Source: an uncultured Pontibacter sp.
GTDB taxonomy: Bacteria; Bacteroidota; Bacteroidia; Cytophagales; Hymenobacteraceae
Assembly: GCF_947499215.1 (NCBI RefSeq)
Contig: NZ_CANMNI010000003.1
Coordinates: 124,001 to 188,000, forward strand
Length of the DNA: 64,000 nucleotides
Direction of reading: 5' to 3'
Shown here: piece by piece, positions 10,025-18,679 of the stretch
Numbering within the stretch: the first letter of the stretch is position 1
Layout of the letters: each line of letters opens with the position of its first letter
The notes under the pieces: generated by a model
Database searches by the model: none
Told to the model about the DNA's origin: nothing
What the model saw: only the letters and a program-made list of their open reading frames with translations
Translations under genes and position numbers: made by a program

Positions 10025-11155
10025 ATGCGCAAACTGATGCTACAATTGCACCTCTGGATCGGTCTGACGGCGGGTGGCGTGCTGGCAGTGGTGGGCCTGA
10101 CGGGTTCGCTTTACGTTTTTCAGCCAGAGCTGACGGTGGCGCTCTACCCTGAACTCTACAAAGCCTCCAACCCGGACGCAAAGCTGGTGGATGTGCGGGT
10201 CGTCGTAAAAAACGCGGAGGCAGAATTCGGTGGGGAGGTAACCAGCATTTTCTTCCCGGTGCGTGAACTCGGGAACTATATCGTGAAGGTGCGGGGAAAT
10301 AAACAGTTCCTTTTCTTTGATGCCAGCACCGGCGCATACCTTGGCCAAATGGAAAAACGGCGCGGCGTGATGGACGGGATACTGGACCTGCACCGTCACC
10401 TGACCATAGGGGAGAATGGCGCGCTTATTACAGGGACCAGTGCACTGCTTTTGGCTTTTGTGCTGCTTTCTTCGGGGCTATACCTGTGGATGCCCCGCAA
10501 GAAACGTAACCTGCGGGATGGTCTTCGTCTGAAGGCGAATGCATCATTTAAGCGGCGCAACTACGACTTGCACAATGTATTCGGGTTCTACTTCAGTATC
10601 CCGTTGTTTCTGGCTGCCATTACCGGTGCGTATTTTGGTTTTCAAGAGAAAGCGCAGGGCGTGGTCGATACCATTACCATGGCGAAGGAACCTACTCCTT
10701 ATGTCAAGAAACTGAGGTCAAGCTCTCAGGCAGGCAAACCTTCTCTGAATGTTTACCAAGTACTGGACTACATGGATGGTCTATACCCTGCTTATGTGCC
10801 ACGAACCCTGACCCTTCCTGCCGACAGCATAGGAACAGTAAATCTAACCTACATGGCCTCTAAAAACTTGGAGGCGGGGCCACAAAACCGCCCGATGGTA
10901 TACCTTGACCAGTACTCGGGCAGCATCGTGTACGACTACAACCCCAACACGGCCCCGATAGGCCGCAAGATCACCCGCAACTGGTTTGTGCCAATTCATT
11001 TTGGGGAGATAGGAGGTGTTATAACCCGTATTCTCTGGTTTTTCCTAGGGCTAATGCCGGCTTTGCTATGGATCACCGGAATTATCATTTGGAGGGGCAG
11101 AGGCAAAAAGAAGCGAAAAGGCTATGTAATAACAGGGCGCCATGTTACAGCCTGA
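10025..11155 (+). CDS. PepSY-associated transmembrane protein (iron-uptake type)
   Basis: A 376-residue inner-membrane protein of the PepSY-TM family that accompanies siderophore receptors and is thought to act as a ferric-siderophore reductase or assist in periplasmic iron release (family knowledge). Membrane segments are near residues 10-32 (LWIGLTAGGVLAVVGLTGSL), 135-155 (ALLLAFVLLSSGLYLWMP), 185-205 and 335-360 (ITRILWFFLGLMPALLWITG). Periplasmic PepSY-like stretches lie between the first two and the last two. Conserved His residues (LHLWIG, LHRHLTIGENG, HFGEIGG) are candidates for haem ligands. The start at 10025 is preferred because the ATG at 9983 lies in a hairpin and the extension is not membrane-like. 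Confidence 0.88.
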   Translation: MRKLMLQLHLWIGLTAGGVLAVVGLTGSLYVFQPELTVALYPELYKASNPDAKLVDVRVVVKNAEAEFGGEVTSIFFPVRELGNYIVKVRGNKQFLFFDASTGAYLGQMEKRRGVMDGILDLHRHLTIGENGALITGTSALLLAFVLLSSGLYLWMPRKKRNLRDGLRLKANASFKRRNYDLHNVFGFYFSIPLFLAAITGAYFGFQEKAQGVVDTITMAKEPTPYVKKLRSSSQAGKPSLNVYQVLDYMDGLYPAYVPRTLTLPADSIGTVNLTYMASKNLEAGPQNRPMVYLDQYSGSIVYDYNPNTAPIGRKITRNWFVPIHFGEIGGVITRILWFFLGLMPALLWITGIIIWRGRGKKKRKGYVITGRHVTA

Positions 11156-11414
11156 CTAATAACAGGTATAGAAGTAATCTTAAAATCTAAAACAATAGTG
11201 CGTCATAACAATAAATAAACTTTACACTTTCGGTTCAATAGTGTAATTTTGGCGCAATAGCATAAATGTTTGTACGCAGCCGTCATGTGGCATGGGTTAC
11301 AAATTCAGACAATACTGAACATTAATTGTTTTTAATATGTTAGTGGCTCAACCGGATGCGGAATCGTCCGGGATAACCCGTGCTGTATATCAAAAGATAA
11401 AACGAAATCTGACT

Positions 11415-11855
11415 ATGACGGAAGCATCTAATATGCTTGACTTAGTGCTGTTGGTGGATGATGACGATACGACCAACTACTTAAACAGGCGCCTTCTGAC
11501 CGACATGAAGGTGGCCAAAGAAATAAAAGTGCTCAAGAATGGAAGAGAAGCGATAGACTACTTGAGCAAAGCCTGTACCGCCACACCTGATGCGACTTAT
11601 AAATGTCCGAATCTGATATTTCTGGACATTAAGATGCCTATGATGGATGGCTTTGAGTTTTTGGAGGAATACCAGCGCTTAGGCTTGGATGCGGGCGATC
11701 ACGTGATTATCCTGATGCTCACCTCCTCTGCAAGCTTTTATGATCTGGAGCGCATTAAGAGTTTTAAGAAAGTGAAAAAGCATTACTCCAAGGCGCTTAC
11801 CAACCACGATGTAAAGGAGATCTTGAGAGAGTTCTTTCAGCAGCGCAACAAATAA
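11415..11855 (+). CDS. Single-domain response regulator
   Basis: A CheY-like receiver protein of 146 residues with no output domain. The acidic pocket is DDDD near residue 15, the phospho-acceptor is Asp71 in LIFLDIKMPMMDG, the switch Thr is in LMLTSSAS, and the Lys is in KHYSKAL. The start at 11415 is preferred because the receiver fold begins just after it; an upstream ATG at 11337 would add 26 residues. It converges with the histidine kinase of the stressosome operon 61 bp away, sharing a bidirectional terminator. This makes a partner relationship likely but not proven. Such Rcp1-like receivers usually act through protein contacts or phosphorelay. Confidence 0.92.
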   Translation: MTEASNMLDLVLLVDDDDTTNYLNRRLLTDMKVAKEIKVLKNGREAIDYLSKACTATPDATYKCPNLIFLDIKMPMMDGFEFLEEYQRLGLDAGDHVIILMLTSSASFYDLERIKSFKKVKKHYSKALTNHDVKEILREFFQQRNK

Positions 11856-11879
11856 GAAATCTCTGACCAGATAATAGCG

Positions 11880-11909
11880 AAGTCTGTTTACCGTAAGGTA
11901 TACAGACTT
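11880..11909. terminator. Bidirectional terminator between response regulator and stressosome operon
   Basis: Arms AAGTCTGTTTACC (11880-11892) and GGTATACAGACTT (11897-11909), one mismatch, loop GTAA, followed by TTTCTTTTT on the plus strand. Confidence 0.85.
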
Positions 11910-11916
11910 TTTCTTT

Positions 11917-13287
11917 TTACTCGGCGTCCTCTTCTTCCCGCACAATTTCCTTGGCGGGCCAAGTGAATATGAAGCGGGCACCCCGTCCTTCTGATTCCAC
12001 CCATACCTTGCCCGACTTCTCTTCCAGTATGCGTTTGACGATGGCAAGGCCCAGTCCAGAGCTATCAATCCGGTTAAGGTATTGACCGAGCGTCTCGTAT
12101 TTGCTGAATATCTGCTCCTGATCTTCGGGATTTATACCGGGACCGTTATCCTGCACTATAAAATGAATCCCATCGGACTCGTAGGTGCAATATACCTGTA
12201 TTGTAGCCTCTTCCGGTCTGTCATGGTACTTCACGGCATTGCCAATCAGGTTGCTGAAAATCTGGTAGAGGTAGATCTCTTGGGTATACAAAACAGGTAA
12301 GTCCTTGGCAATACTTATTTTGAAAGTTGCCGGAATGTACAGCGACTCAAGCACCTTTTTCAATACGGCATCCACAGCCACTATTTCGCGGTTAATGCTG
12401 TGATGCCCGGCGAGAGAGTAGGCCAGAATACCGGTGATCATCTTATCCATTTTGTAAGTCTGCTCACGGAGAAGCGGCATCAGGTAGGCCACATCTTCAC
12501 TGTTGCCGGTATGCACACTGTTTTCAAGCAAATTAATAATGCCGCCCATATTTTGCAGCGGCGCGCGCAGGTCGTGCGACACGGTGTGGGCAAAAGCATC
12601 GAGGTCGGCATTCACTTTCTGCAACTCCAGATTGCGGCGCTCACGCTCTTCCGATAAGGTGTTGATCTCAGAATTATAATCCTGTAGTTGTAGGTTAAGG
12701 CGCCTGATTTCCTGCAGTTGCTGTTCGGCCTCTAGGTTGCGCAGGCGTAGCTTTTCCAAAAGCTCAAGCTGCTGCATGTTCTGCTTCTTAATCTCTTCGT
12801 AAGGCGAGATACCCGCCTCGTCCTGAAATTCCCGTAGCCAAAGCTCCAGCAGACTTTTGGTGATAATAGGGGACTGGGCAGGGATGCGTTTACGCAGCGT
12901 CACCTGCGTGCCCTGTTCGCTCTCAGTTTCTATTTCAAAGAAGTCGACCAGCTTTCGGGAGTTGACGATGCCCATTCCCCGACCGGTTGCAGTGTTGCCG
13001 TAACTTGCCCGCTCATAAATATAGTCGAGGTTACCAATGCCGCGACCACGGTCCGATATGTAGGCTTCGAGATAGTTATGACCACCTTCTCCCACAATGC
13101 TGAACTGTATGGAGCCATTGCCCACATGTTCAACCACATTGCGACAAATCTCAGACACAGCCGTGGCGAACTTGGTCTGGTTAGCCTGCGCCATACCTGT
13201 CCTTTCCGACAGCTGCATGGCCCGCTTGTAGGCCAGCACCACGTCCAGTTCATTGGCTATGTTTATCTTGAGAAGACTACGTTGCAT
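11917..13287 (-). CDS. Histidine kinase with an N-terminal RsbT-like ATPase domain
   Basis: A 456-residue cytoplasmic protein with no membrane segment. Residues 1-135 form an anti-sigma/RsbT-type HATPase domain (N-box AVSEICRNVVEH, then SDRGRGIGNLD and TGRGMGIVNSRKLVDFFEI). Residues about 165-228 are a coiled coil. A HisKA dimerisation domain has the phospho-acceptor His238 in VSHDLRAPL. A catalytic HATPase domain follows (NLIGNAVKYHD, DNGPGI, SSGLGLAIVKRIL). It is the last gene of the RsbR-S-T operon, 4 bp after the preceding gene. The double ATPase layout suggests that stressosome release of RsbT-like activity is passed into a phosphorelay, probably to the convergent receiver protein. The wiring is inference. 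Confidence 0.9.
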   Translation of the reverse strand: MQRSLLKINIANELDVVLAYKRAMQLSERTGMAQANQTKFATAVSEICRNVVEHVGNGSIQFSIVGEGGHNYLEAYISDRGRGIGNLDYIYERASYGNTATGRGMGIVNSRKLVDFFEIETESEQGTQVTLRKRIPAQSPIITKSLLELWLREFQDEAGISPYEEIKKQNMQQLELLEKLRLRNLEAEQQLQEIRRLNLQLQDYNSEINTLSEERERRNLELQKVNADLDAFAHTVSHDLRAPLQNMGGIINLLENSVHTGNSEDVAYLMPLLREQTYKMDKMITGILAYSLAGHHSINREIVAVDAVLKKVLESLYIPATFKISIAKDLPVLYTQEIYLYQIFSNLIGNAVKYHDRPEEATIQVYCTYESDGIHFIVQDNGPGINPEDQEQIFSKYETLGQYLNRIDSSGLGLAIVKRILEEKSGKVWVESEGRGARFIFTWPAKEIVREEEDAE

Positions 13288-13291
13288 AAGG

Positions 13292-14323
13292 CTATACTTT
13301 GGCTTTACATACGAGTACGAGGGTGTCGTCGGTGTGGCGGCTATGATCTTTGTAGAGCACGGCTGCGATGGTGGTAGCCATATGCCGGTGAAGGGTGGGG
13401 TAGCGGCTCAGGTCCCATCGCGACTTAAGGCCATCGCTGTGCACAATCAGCACTTTGTTACGGTTCCAGTCCAGCGTCTGGTTATTGAAATTCCCCGGTA
13501 TGTTGTGCCCGAGTATGCCGTTATACGAGATTACATTTTTGTACGGCATATTACCTAGCGAGCTTTCTGTTGAGAACAGTTTGCCGGCGATATTGCCGAT
13601 ACCGCAGTAGCTAAATTTATTCTGTACTATATCAATACTGGCAGCAAAGCCCACAGCCCCACGAGTTCGCCTGATGCTGTTATGTATGGTGCGTAAAGCC
13701 AAAGCCGGGTCTGCTATGGGAGTTTCGCAATAGGTTTTGACGGCGAGTTGAGAGGCCTCCTGAGCGCTCGTGCCGTGGCCAAGTCCATCGAGGGCGAGCA
13801 GGTAAACGCCGCGTTCGTGGTGGATGACGGCATAACCATCGCCGCAGTCCACTTCTTTGGGTTTCGGCACCATGATGCTGCCTACTTCGTAGCGTCTTTT
13901 GGGAGAGGCGGCACTGCTGCTCTTGTATACTTGTGCGACAATCACGGTGCCCACCTGTGGTTGGGAGTAAAGGTCAAAAACATCGGCCTGCCTTTTGATA
14001 GCGCCAAGTCCCTCTCCGGCCGAGCCATAGGTAGAAACCCCGTCTTCCATCATGCGATCCGGGTCGCTCATGCCCGGGCCATTGTCTAGGCTAATGATCT
14101 CTATCCCTCTGATGGGTTTGCCGATCGCTTTTACAAGCAGCTCACCGCCATTGGTAGAGTGCTTTTCAAGGTTGGAGAGCATCTCCGACACAATGATATT
14201 GACTTTGCCAACGGCGGCCTCAGACAAGGCAAAGCTCTCGGCGAGTCGGGTAATGTCTTTTTTTGTTAAGCTTGCATAGCTTCTGTCAGGTATTAAGAAG
14301 CGGTAGTGTTGGTTAACGTCCAT
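13292..14323 (-). CDS. RsbT-like ATPase fused to a PP2C/RsbX-type phosphatase
   Basis: A 343-residue protein with two domains. Residues about 1-135 are an HATPase domain of the anti-sigma type (VSEMLSNLEKH, LDNGPGMSDPDRMMEDGVST, GEGLGAIKRQADVFDLYS). Residues about 145-343 are a SpoIIE/RsbX-like PP2C domain with metal-binding aspartates (LLALDGLGHGTSAQEAS, VHSDGLKSRWD, HTDDTLVLVCK). In stressosomes RsbX dephosphorylates RsbR and RsbS to reset signalling; this protein is placed to do that. Its start overlaps the end of rsbT by 11 bp and it stops 4 bp before the histidine kinase gene, so it is translationally coupled within the operon. Confidence 0.88.
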   Translation of the reverse strand: MDVNQHYRFLIPDRSYASLTKKDITRLAESFALSEAAVGKVNIIVSEMLSNLEKHSTNGGELLVKAIGKPIRGIEIISLDNGPGMSDPDRMMEDGVSTYGSAGEGLGAIKRQADVFDLYSQPQVGTVIVAQVYKSSSAASPKRRYEVGSIMVPKPKEVDCGDGYAVIHHERGVYLLALDGLGHGTSAQEASQLAVKTYCETPIADPALALRTIHNSIRRTRGAVGFAASIDIVQNKFSYCGIGNIAGKLFSTESSLGNMPYKNVISYNGILGHNIPGNFNNQTLDWNRNKVLIVHSDGLKSRWDLSRYPTLHRHMATTIAAVLYKDHSRHTDDTLVLVCKAKV

Positions 14324-14726
14324 GTTTCCAGTGGATAACAGTAACTGTGGTGCCTTGGCCCGGTTCGCTTTTCAGATCAAACTCGTTGACCAGTCTTTTG
14401 GCGCCGGGCAGGCCCAGACCAAGGCTTCGGCCGGTCGAGAAGCCATCGCGCATGGCCATGGCTACGTCCGCTATACCGGGGCCTTGGTCTGCGAAGGTTA
14501 ATCTTACGCCGGTTTTGGCGTTTAGGCTGATAATTTCGAGGATTACTTTGCCGCCGCTGGCGTATTTGAGCATGTTTCGTACAAGCTCACTGGCAGCCGT
14601 AATAAGTTTCGTCTGGTTCACCAAACTCATACCGATGCGCGTGCTGAACTCCCGGACGCGGTTCCGAAAAGGGACCACATCCTGTTCTCGCACGATCTCC
14701 ATCGTGTCTTTAGTCATTACGATCAT
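14313..14726 (-). CDS. rsbT: RsbT-type switch kinase of the stressosome
   Basis: A 137-residue serine/threonine kinase of the GHKL fold. In the Bacillus stressosome RsbT phosphorylates RsbR and RsbS, leaves the complex and activates a downstream partner. Visible motifs are the N-box AASELVRNMLKYA (Glu47, Asn51), FADQGPGI (80-85) and the ATP-lid GRSLGLGLPGAKRLVNEFDL. Length matches the family (about 133). A Met at 14717 is an alternative start. It overlaps rsbS by 17 bp and the next gene by 11 bp. No RsbU-type phosphatase with an RsbT-docking domain is visible nearby, so its output partner is probably a downstream ATPase/phosphatase or kinase protein in the same operon. Confidence 0.93.
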   Translation of the reverse strand: MIVMTKDTMEIVREQDVVPFRNRVREFSTRIGMSLVNQTKLITAASELVRNMLKYASGGKVILEIISLNAKTGVRLTFADQGPGIADVAMAMRDGFSTGRSLGLGLPGAKRLVNEFDLKSEPGQGTTVTVIHWKHGR

Positions 14727-15120
14727 CCTGATCTTCCTCCTCTTCCTCGTCCTGCTCCCAGTTATTGATCAGTTTAGTGTTGAGCAGTTCCATGCCTTTT
14801 TCCACGTTCAGGGCGGTGTGCACGCCCTGCAATGTCAGTCCCAGTTCTACGAGTGTGATAGCCACAGCAGGCTGCATGCCCACCACTACGGTCTCGGCAT
14901 CCATGATGCGCGACATAGAGGCGATGTTGCCCAAAATGCGGCCCATAAAAGAGTCGACGATGCTTACTGCTGATATATCGATTAGAACGCCCCGCGCCCC
15001 AGTCTGGCTTACCATGTTGATCAGGTCGTTCTCCAGCGTCAGGGCCAGCCTGTCGTAGAGGTCAATCTGAATGGTAACCAGCAGGAAAGGGCCCATCTTG
15101 AGTATTGGTATCCTTTCCAT
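14710..15120 (-). CDS. rsbS: RsbS-type STAS antagonist of the stressosome
   Basis: A 136-residue single STAS domain protein that forms the stressosome core with RsbR and sequesters RsbT. The conserved phosphorylation site is Ser57 in LIDISAVSIVDSFMGR, equivalent to Ser59 of Bacillus RsbS. The family usually ends soon after the STAS fold. Here there is an extra C-terminal tail that is extremely acidic (EQDEEEEEDQDDRND), which is unusual and of unknown purpose. It lies 4 bp downstream of rsbR. Confidence 0.92.
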   Translation of the reverse strand: MERIPILKMGPFLLVTIQIDLYDRLALTLENDLINMVSQTGARGVLIDISAVSIVDSFMGRILGNIASMSRIMDAETVVVGMQPAVAITLVELGLTLQGVHTALNVEKGMELLNTKLINNWEQDEEEEEDQDDRND

Positions 15121-15124
15121 GGTG

Positions 15125-15997
15125 TTAGCGCATTATGTTGAAGCCTTTATTTTTGTCGTTTTTACGCACTTCGAGGTTTGTCATGCTGAAGGCAAGCTGC
15201 AGCGCGCTGGCCAGACTGGCCTTCGTCTTGATGTTAGACAGGTCAATTCCCAAGTGCACGATTGTCTGGGCTATTTCGGCGCGTATACCACTAATGATAC
15301 ACTCCGCACCCATCAGGCGGGTGGCGCTTACGGTTTTGATCAAGTGCTGCGCTACAAGCGAGTCAACGGCAGGTACACCGGATATATCCAGAATGGCGAT
15401 GTTGCTACCCGTGTTCACGATTTCCTGCAGCAGGTTCTCCATCACGATCTGGGTGCGGGCGCTGTCGAGGGTACCGATGATAGGCAGTGCTAGGATACCG
15501 TCCCAAACACGAATCACAGGTGTTGAAATTTCGCTGATCTCATCGGTCTGGCGCAGGATCACCTCTTCACGGCCTTTGATAAACGTCTCGAACGTAACAA
15601 TGCTCAGGTTGTCGAGCAGGGTATTGATATCCATGATTTCCTTATACAGGGTAGAAGGGTCATTGGCTCTTTCCTCTATCAGGACTTCACTAAGTGCCTT
15701 TTTCAGGCTGAGCACGTATGCGCCGGTCTCGCGCGGGCTAAAACCCTGACGGGCTCTTGTGATGGAAATATCGCGAAGCGTATCGGTTACCTGCTCAAAT
15801 TCGATTGCGTAAATGTTGTCATAATTCTCTTTTGAAATGGCCCGCAGTAGTGCGTCAAGCATTTCTTTAGACTGACGTTGCAGCTCCTCATTGGACATCA
15901 GATCATCACGAAGCGAATCCTCTGATAACTGATTCTGCATCCATTTCTCAAGGATGCGACTTTTGTTTTTCTCTAATACTTGTGCTGTTGTGTTCAT
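15125..15997 (-). CDS. rsbR: RsbR-type stressosome sensor (RsbRD-like N-terminus, C-terminal STAS)
   Basis: A 290-residue co-antagonist and first gene of the operon. Residues about 5-145 are helical and resemble the RsbRD N-terminal sensory domain (KSRILEKWMQNQLS, SPRETGAYVLSLKKALSEVL). Residues about 155-272 are a STAS domain. The usual phosphorylated positions correspond to Thr176 (LPIIGTLDSART) and Ser213 (GVPAVDSLVAQHL); the second is Ser rather than the Thr of Bacillus RsbRA. The input signal is unknown. A TACGTTTG -7 box lies only 8 bp upstream of the ATG, implying a very short leader. No sigma-B homologue is present in the window, consistent with non-sigma outputs in this phylum. Confidence 0.92.
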   Translation of the reverse strand: MNTTAQVLEKNKSRILEKWMQNQLSEDSLRDDLMSNEELQRQSKEMLDALLRAISKENYDNIYAIEFEQVTDTLRDISITRARQGFSPRETGAYVLSLKKALSEVLIEERANDPSTLYKEIMDINTLLDNLSIVTFETFIKGREEVILRQTDEISEISTPVIRVWDGILALPIIGTLDSARTQIVMENLLQEIVNTGSNIAILDISGVPAVDSLVAQHLIKTVSATRLMGAECIISGIRAEIAQTIVHLGIDLSNIKTKASLASALQLAFSMTNLEVRKNDKNKGFNIMR

Positions 15998-16005
15998 GAT
16001 AGGGC

Positions 16006-16013
16006 CAAACGTA
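16006..16013 (-). promoter_or_regulatory. -7 box of the stressosome operon
   Basis: Read on the minus strand the sequence is TACGTTTG, a perfect TAnnTTTG, immediately upstream of rsbR. No clear -33 TTTG was found at the usual distance, so strength is uncertain. Confidence 0.45.
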
Positions 16014-16163
16014 GCTTTTTGAGTGATAGTTTTAGAGTCGTCTTAAAAAATGGATAGAGGCATTAATCTTAGATGTTAAGCGCTCAAGTGCTAAGTTAGA
16101 GAATATTATTGGACAGGCTTCGAATATAGCTGCCTTTTAATAATTTATGGTATAAAAGCAAAG

Positions 16164-16188
16164 AGGCCTTCCCAGATTAGGAAGGCCT
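16164..16188. terminator. Hairpin downstream of tRNA-Pro
   Basis: Arms AGGCCTTCC (16164-16172) and GGAAGGCCT (16180-16188) around a 7-nt loop. The T-run is better on the plus strand (TTTTTG), but the only gene it can serve is the minus-strand tRNA, where CTCTTTGC follows. Confidence 0.6.
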
Positions 16189-16197
16189 TTTTGTAAG

Positions 16198-16271
16198 TCG
16201 GAGTGGCGGGATTCGAACCCACGACCTCCAGCACCCCATGCTGGCGCGATACCAGGCTACGCTACACCCCG
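16198..16271 (-). tRNA. tRNA-Pro (anticodon GGG)
   Basis: A cloverleaf on the minus strand: acceptor CGGGGTG pairing with the 3' CACTCCG, anticodon stem CCAGC/GCTGG with loop ATGGGGT (anticodon GGG, decoding CCC/CCU), T-arm with GGGTTCGAATCCC. The discriminator base is A and no CCA is encoded. Confidence 0.95.
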
Positions 16272-16358
16272 AAAATTTTCTGCAACATAGCAAAAACACT
16301 TCATTGCCGCAAGCCCCCTTTCCTGCGGTCTGCGCTTAATTTCAATCTTTAAATCTAC

Positions 16359-16366
16359 TATCTTTG
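16359..16366 (+). promoter_or_regulatory. -7 box of the methyltransferase gene
   Basis: TATCTTTG matches TAnnTTTG, about 60 bp upstream of the methyltransferase ATG. The -33 region is only weakly recognisable. Confidence 0.4.
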
Positions 16367-16425
16367 TTTGTGGTGCTGCAGGTATAAACCCAAGCTGCGG
16401 AGCAAGCTTAAAGGAACGACGAAGA

Positions 16426-17673
16426 ATGAAATACAGCGACATAAAAGCCCTGTTTAAGATAGATATAAGTAAGAAGGACGACGCAAGGCTGGCGGCATTC
16501 ACACATTACCTGCAAAACTACAAAGAGCCGGCTGGCGCTAAGTTCAGAGAGGCGGCGGCTAGGTATATAACGGAACGAGCGCAGGAACTGAAGCTGAAAG
16601 ATGCACTGACGCTGGAATCGTTGCTGCCCATAACATGGGATGTCCCATTTCCTCCGAACCTCCGTCACGACTTTACCTTTATAGATCTGTTTGCAGGAGT
16701 AGGCGGCTTTAGGCAGGGCTTTCAGAACCTGAACGGCAAGTGTGTCTTTACCTCGGAGTGGAACAAGTATGCAAAAGTAACCTACGACGCCAATTTCGGC
16801 GAAGTGCCTTTTGGCGATATCACCGAAGTAAATGAGCGCGACATACCAGACCACGATGTGCTGATTGCCGGTTTCCCCTGCCAGCCTTTTTCACTTGCCG
16901 GCGTTTCGAAGAAGAACAGCCTCGGCCGTAAGCACGGCTTTCTGGACCAAACCCAAGGCACGCTCTTTTTTGATGTCGCCCGAATCCTACAGCATAAAAG
17001 ACCGAAAGCATTTCTACTGGAGAACGTCAAAAACCTAGTCAGCCACGATAAGCGGAAGACCTTTCAGGTAATCCTCGAAACCCTTACGGAACTGGGCTAT
17101 AGCGTGCATTTCAAAGTGCTGGACGGCAAACACTATGTGCCGCAGCACAGAGAACGCATTCTGATCGTGGGCTTCGATAAAAACAGATTCGGAGGAGAGG
17201 AGGCATTTGCCTTCCCGGAAATGCCAGAGGCAAACCACAGTATAGAAGACATTTTAGAAGCAGAAAGCGAAGAACTGGCCAACTATACCCTGTCAGACAA
17301 ACTATGGCAGTACCTGCAGGACTATGCGGCCAAGCATCGGGAGAAGGGCAACGGCTTTGGCTTCGGGCTGGTCAACTTGGATGGTATAGCCAGAACGCTA
17401 AGCGCCCGCTATCACAAGGATGGCAGCGAGATTCTGATCCCGCAGGAGGGAGGGCTTAATCCCCGCAGACTGACGCCGAGAGAGTGCGCAAGGCTGCAGG
17501 GCTTCCCGGACAAATTTGTTATACCTGTTTCCAATACCCAAGCTTACCGGCAGTTCGGCAACTCGGTGGTGGCGCCGCTCATGGAGGCCGTAGCTGCTGA
17601 GATAGTGCATGCGCTCAATACACACAGAGAGCAGCAGCAAAAGGCGCAGGTACAGTTGTCACTTCAAATGTAA
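16426..17673 (+). CDS. dcm: DNA (cytosine-5)-methyltransferase, Dcm/EcoRII-like
   Basis: A 415-residue C5 methyltransferase with all the key motifs in order: I ([15 protein letters not shown], near 85-99), IV with catalytic Cys152 (AGFPCQPFS), VI (LLENVKNL, Glu199), VIII ([11 protein letters not shown]), IX ([15 protein letters not shown]) and X (YRQFGNSVV). The region before motif IX ([19 protein letters not shown]) closely resembles the recognition segment of Dcm and M.EcoRII, so CCWGG-type specificity is a reasonable guess. The N-terminal 80 residues are a helical extension as in Dcm. Its tail meets a probable restriction endonuclease gene with a 4-bp gap, so this is read as a type II restriction-modification pair rather than a solitary enzyme. 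Confidence 0.93.
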   Translation: MKYSDIKALFKIDISKKDDARLAAFTHYLQNYKEPAGAKFREAAARYITERAQELKLKDALTLESLLPITWDVPFPPNLRHDFTFIDLFAGVGGFRQGFQNLNGKCVFTSEWNKYAKVTYDANFGEVPFGDITEVNERDIPDHDVLIAGFPCQPFSLAGVSKKNSLGRKHGFLDQTQGTLFFDVARILQHKRPKAFLLENVKNLVSHDKRKTFQVILETLTELGYSVHFKVLDGKHYVPQHRERILIVGFDKNRFGGEEAFAFPEMPEANHSIEDILEAESEELANYTLSDKLWQYLQDYAAKHREKGNGFGFGLVNLDGIARTLSARYHKDGSEILIPQEGGLNPRRLTPRECARLQGFPDKFVIPVSNTQAYRQFGNSVVAPLMEAVAAEIVHALNTHREQQQKAQVQLSLQM

Positions 17674-17677
17674 ACCT

Positions 17678-18679
17678 TTACCGGTTCTTTACTTCAGATA
17701 TATCGCGGAGTGAGGTGAGCTTCGGACAATTGCCACCCAGAAACGCAAGCAGCGGAAGATCCGGGAGGCTGCCAAATTCCCCTATTTTGCTAAACTCCCG
17801 CACCGCTATGTTGTGATAGTTTAAAAGACTATTACCGCCATAACTGGTTTTGGAAGGAGCCGTGTAAGTTTTCTCCGAGTGCATTTCACTACCAAACAAA
17901 GCTCCAAGCCAAAGGCATTTTTGTTTCAGCTCTTTGTCAGAGTATAGGTGGATGGCCGGATAACTGTCATCCCAAATAGGTTTAGTTAGGATCACATGGG
18001 CCACTTCTACATCCTTTCCGGCGAGATAGCGGAACAGGTTCACCAAACCAGTATTCAGGCCAAAGTTGCCGTTCCGGATGGGATACTTCTGTTTCATCTC
18101 AAACCCGATCAGCCTCCCGTTGTGAAACGCAAAGTAGTCGATGTCCCAAGTAGGCGGACTAAGGTGAAAATTGGCAAAAAGGCGCTCCACCGCCGTCTCA
18201 AATAAAAGGCCTTTGTGCAGTATGTGCCTAATGGCGTCTTCTTTTCTTAGGTCACCAATAGGGGTGGGAAGAACAGCTTTTTTAGGTGGATGTAGGCTTC
18301 TTGTCTTAGGCCATTGCCGCACAAACTCACTCAGTTCCTGACCGATGAAAGCGCTTCCATAAAAATTGCCTTCGGTTCTAGCGAACTCTACCACGTAACA
18401 GCGCAGGCCTCTTTCATGCAGATGCATTATAATCTGATGGTCGAGCACTGTAAGTTCGTTAATGCCCTGTACGCAGAGCTTGATTACCCGATAACTGTCG
18501 CCAGACGATTGGAACCACCATCCGGCTGAATAAGCCTCGAAAGAAGAGTGGAGTAGGTGCTCCTGAAAGCAAAGTTCCGCGCAGATACCTTCCAGCTTTT
18601 GCGTTTTGTCGTGGCGCAAAACATTTCGCTGAGCCTCTTCATCTCTTATCAAAGCGAGGTAACTCTTGTGCATATACAT
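17678..18679 (-). CDS. Probable type II restriction endonuclease (PD-ExK-like)
   Basis: A 333-residue protein without obvious membrane or signal sequences. I do not recognise the family, but residues 178-198 (WDIDYFAFHNG then LIGFEMKQKY) match a PD-(D/E)xK nuclease core: Asp179/Asp181, then Glu194-Met-Lys196 at the end of a beta strand. The preceding helix (LLFETAVERLFANF) would hold the usual first acidic residue. Tail-to-tail placement 4 bp from a C5 methyltransferase supports the restriction-enzyme reading. A Met pair at the N-terminus (MYMH) leaves the exact start open. Cognate specificity should match the methyltransferase, perhaps CCWGG, but this is inference. Confidence 0.65.
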   Translation of the reverse strand: MYMHKSYLALIRDEEAQRNVLRHDKTQKLEGICAELCFQEHLLHSSFEAYSAGWWFQSSGDSYRVIKLCVQGINELTVLDHQIIMHLHERGLRCYVVEFARTEGNFYGSAFIGQELSEFVRQWPKTRSLHPPKKAVLPTPIGDLRKEDAIRHILHKGLLFETAVERLFANFHLSPPTWDIDYFAFHNGRLIGFEMKQKYPIRNGNFGLNTGLVNLFRYLAGKDVEVAHVILTKPIWDDSYPAIHLYSDKELKQKCLWLGALFGSEMHSEKTYTAPSKTSYGGNSLLNYHNIAVREFSKIGEFGSLPDLPLLAFLGGNCPKLTSLRDISEVKNR

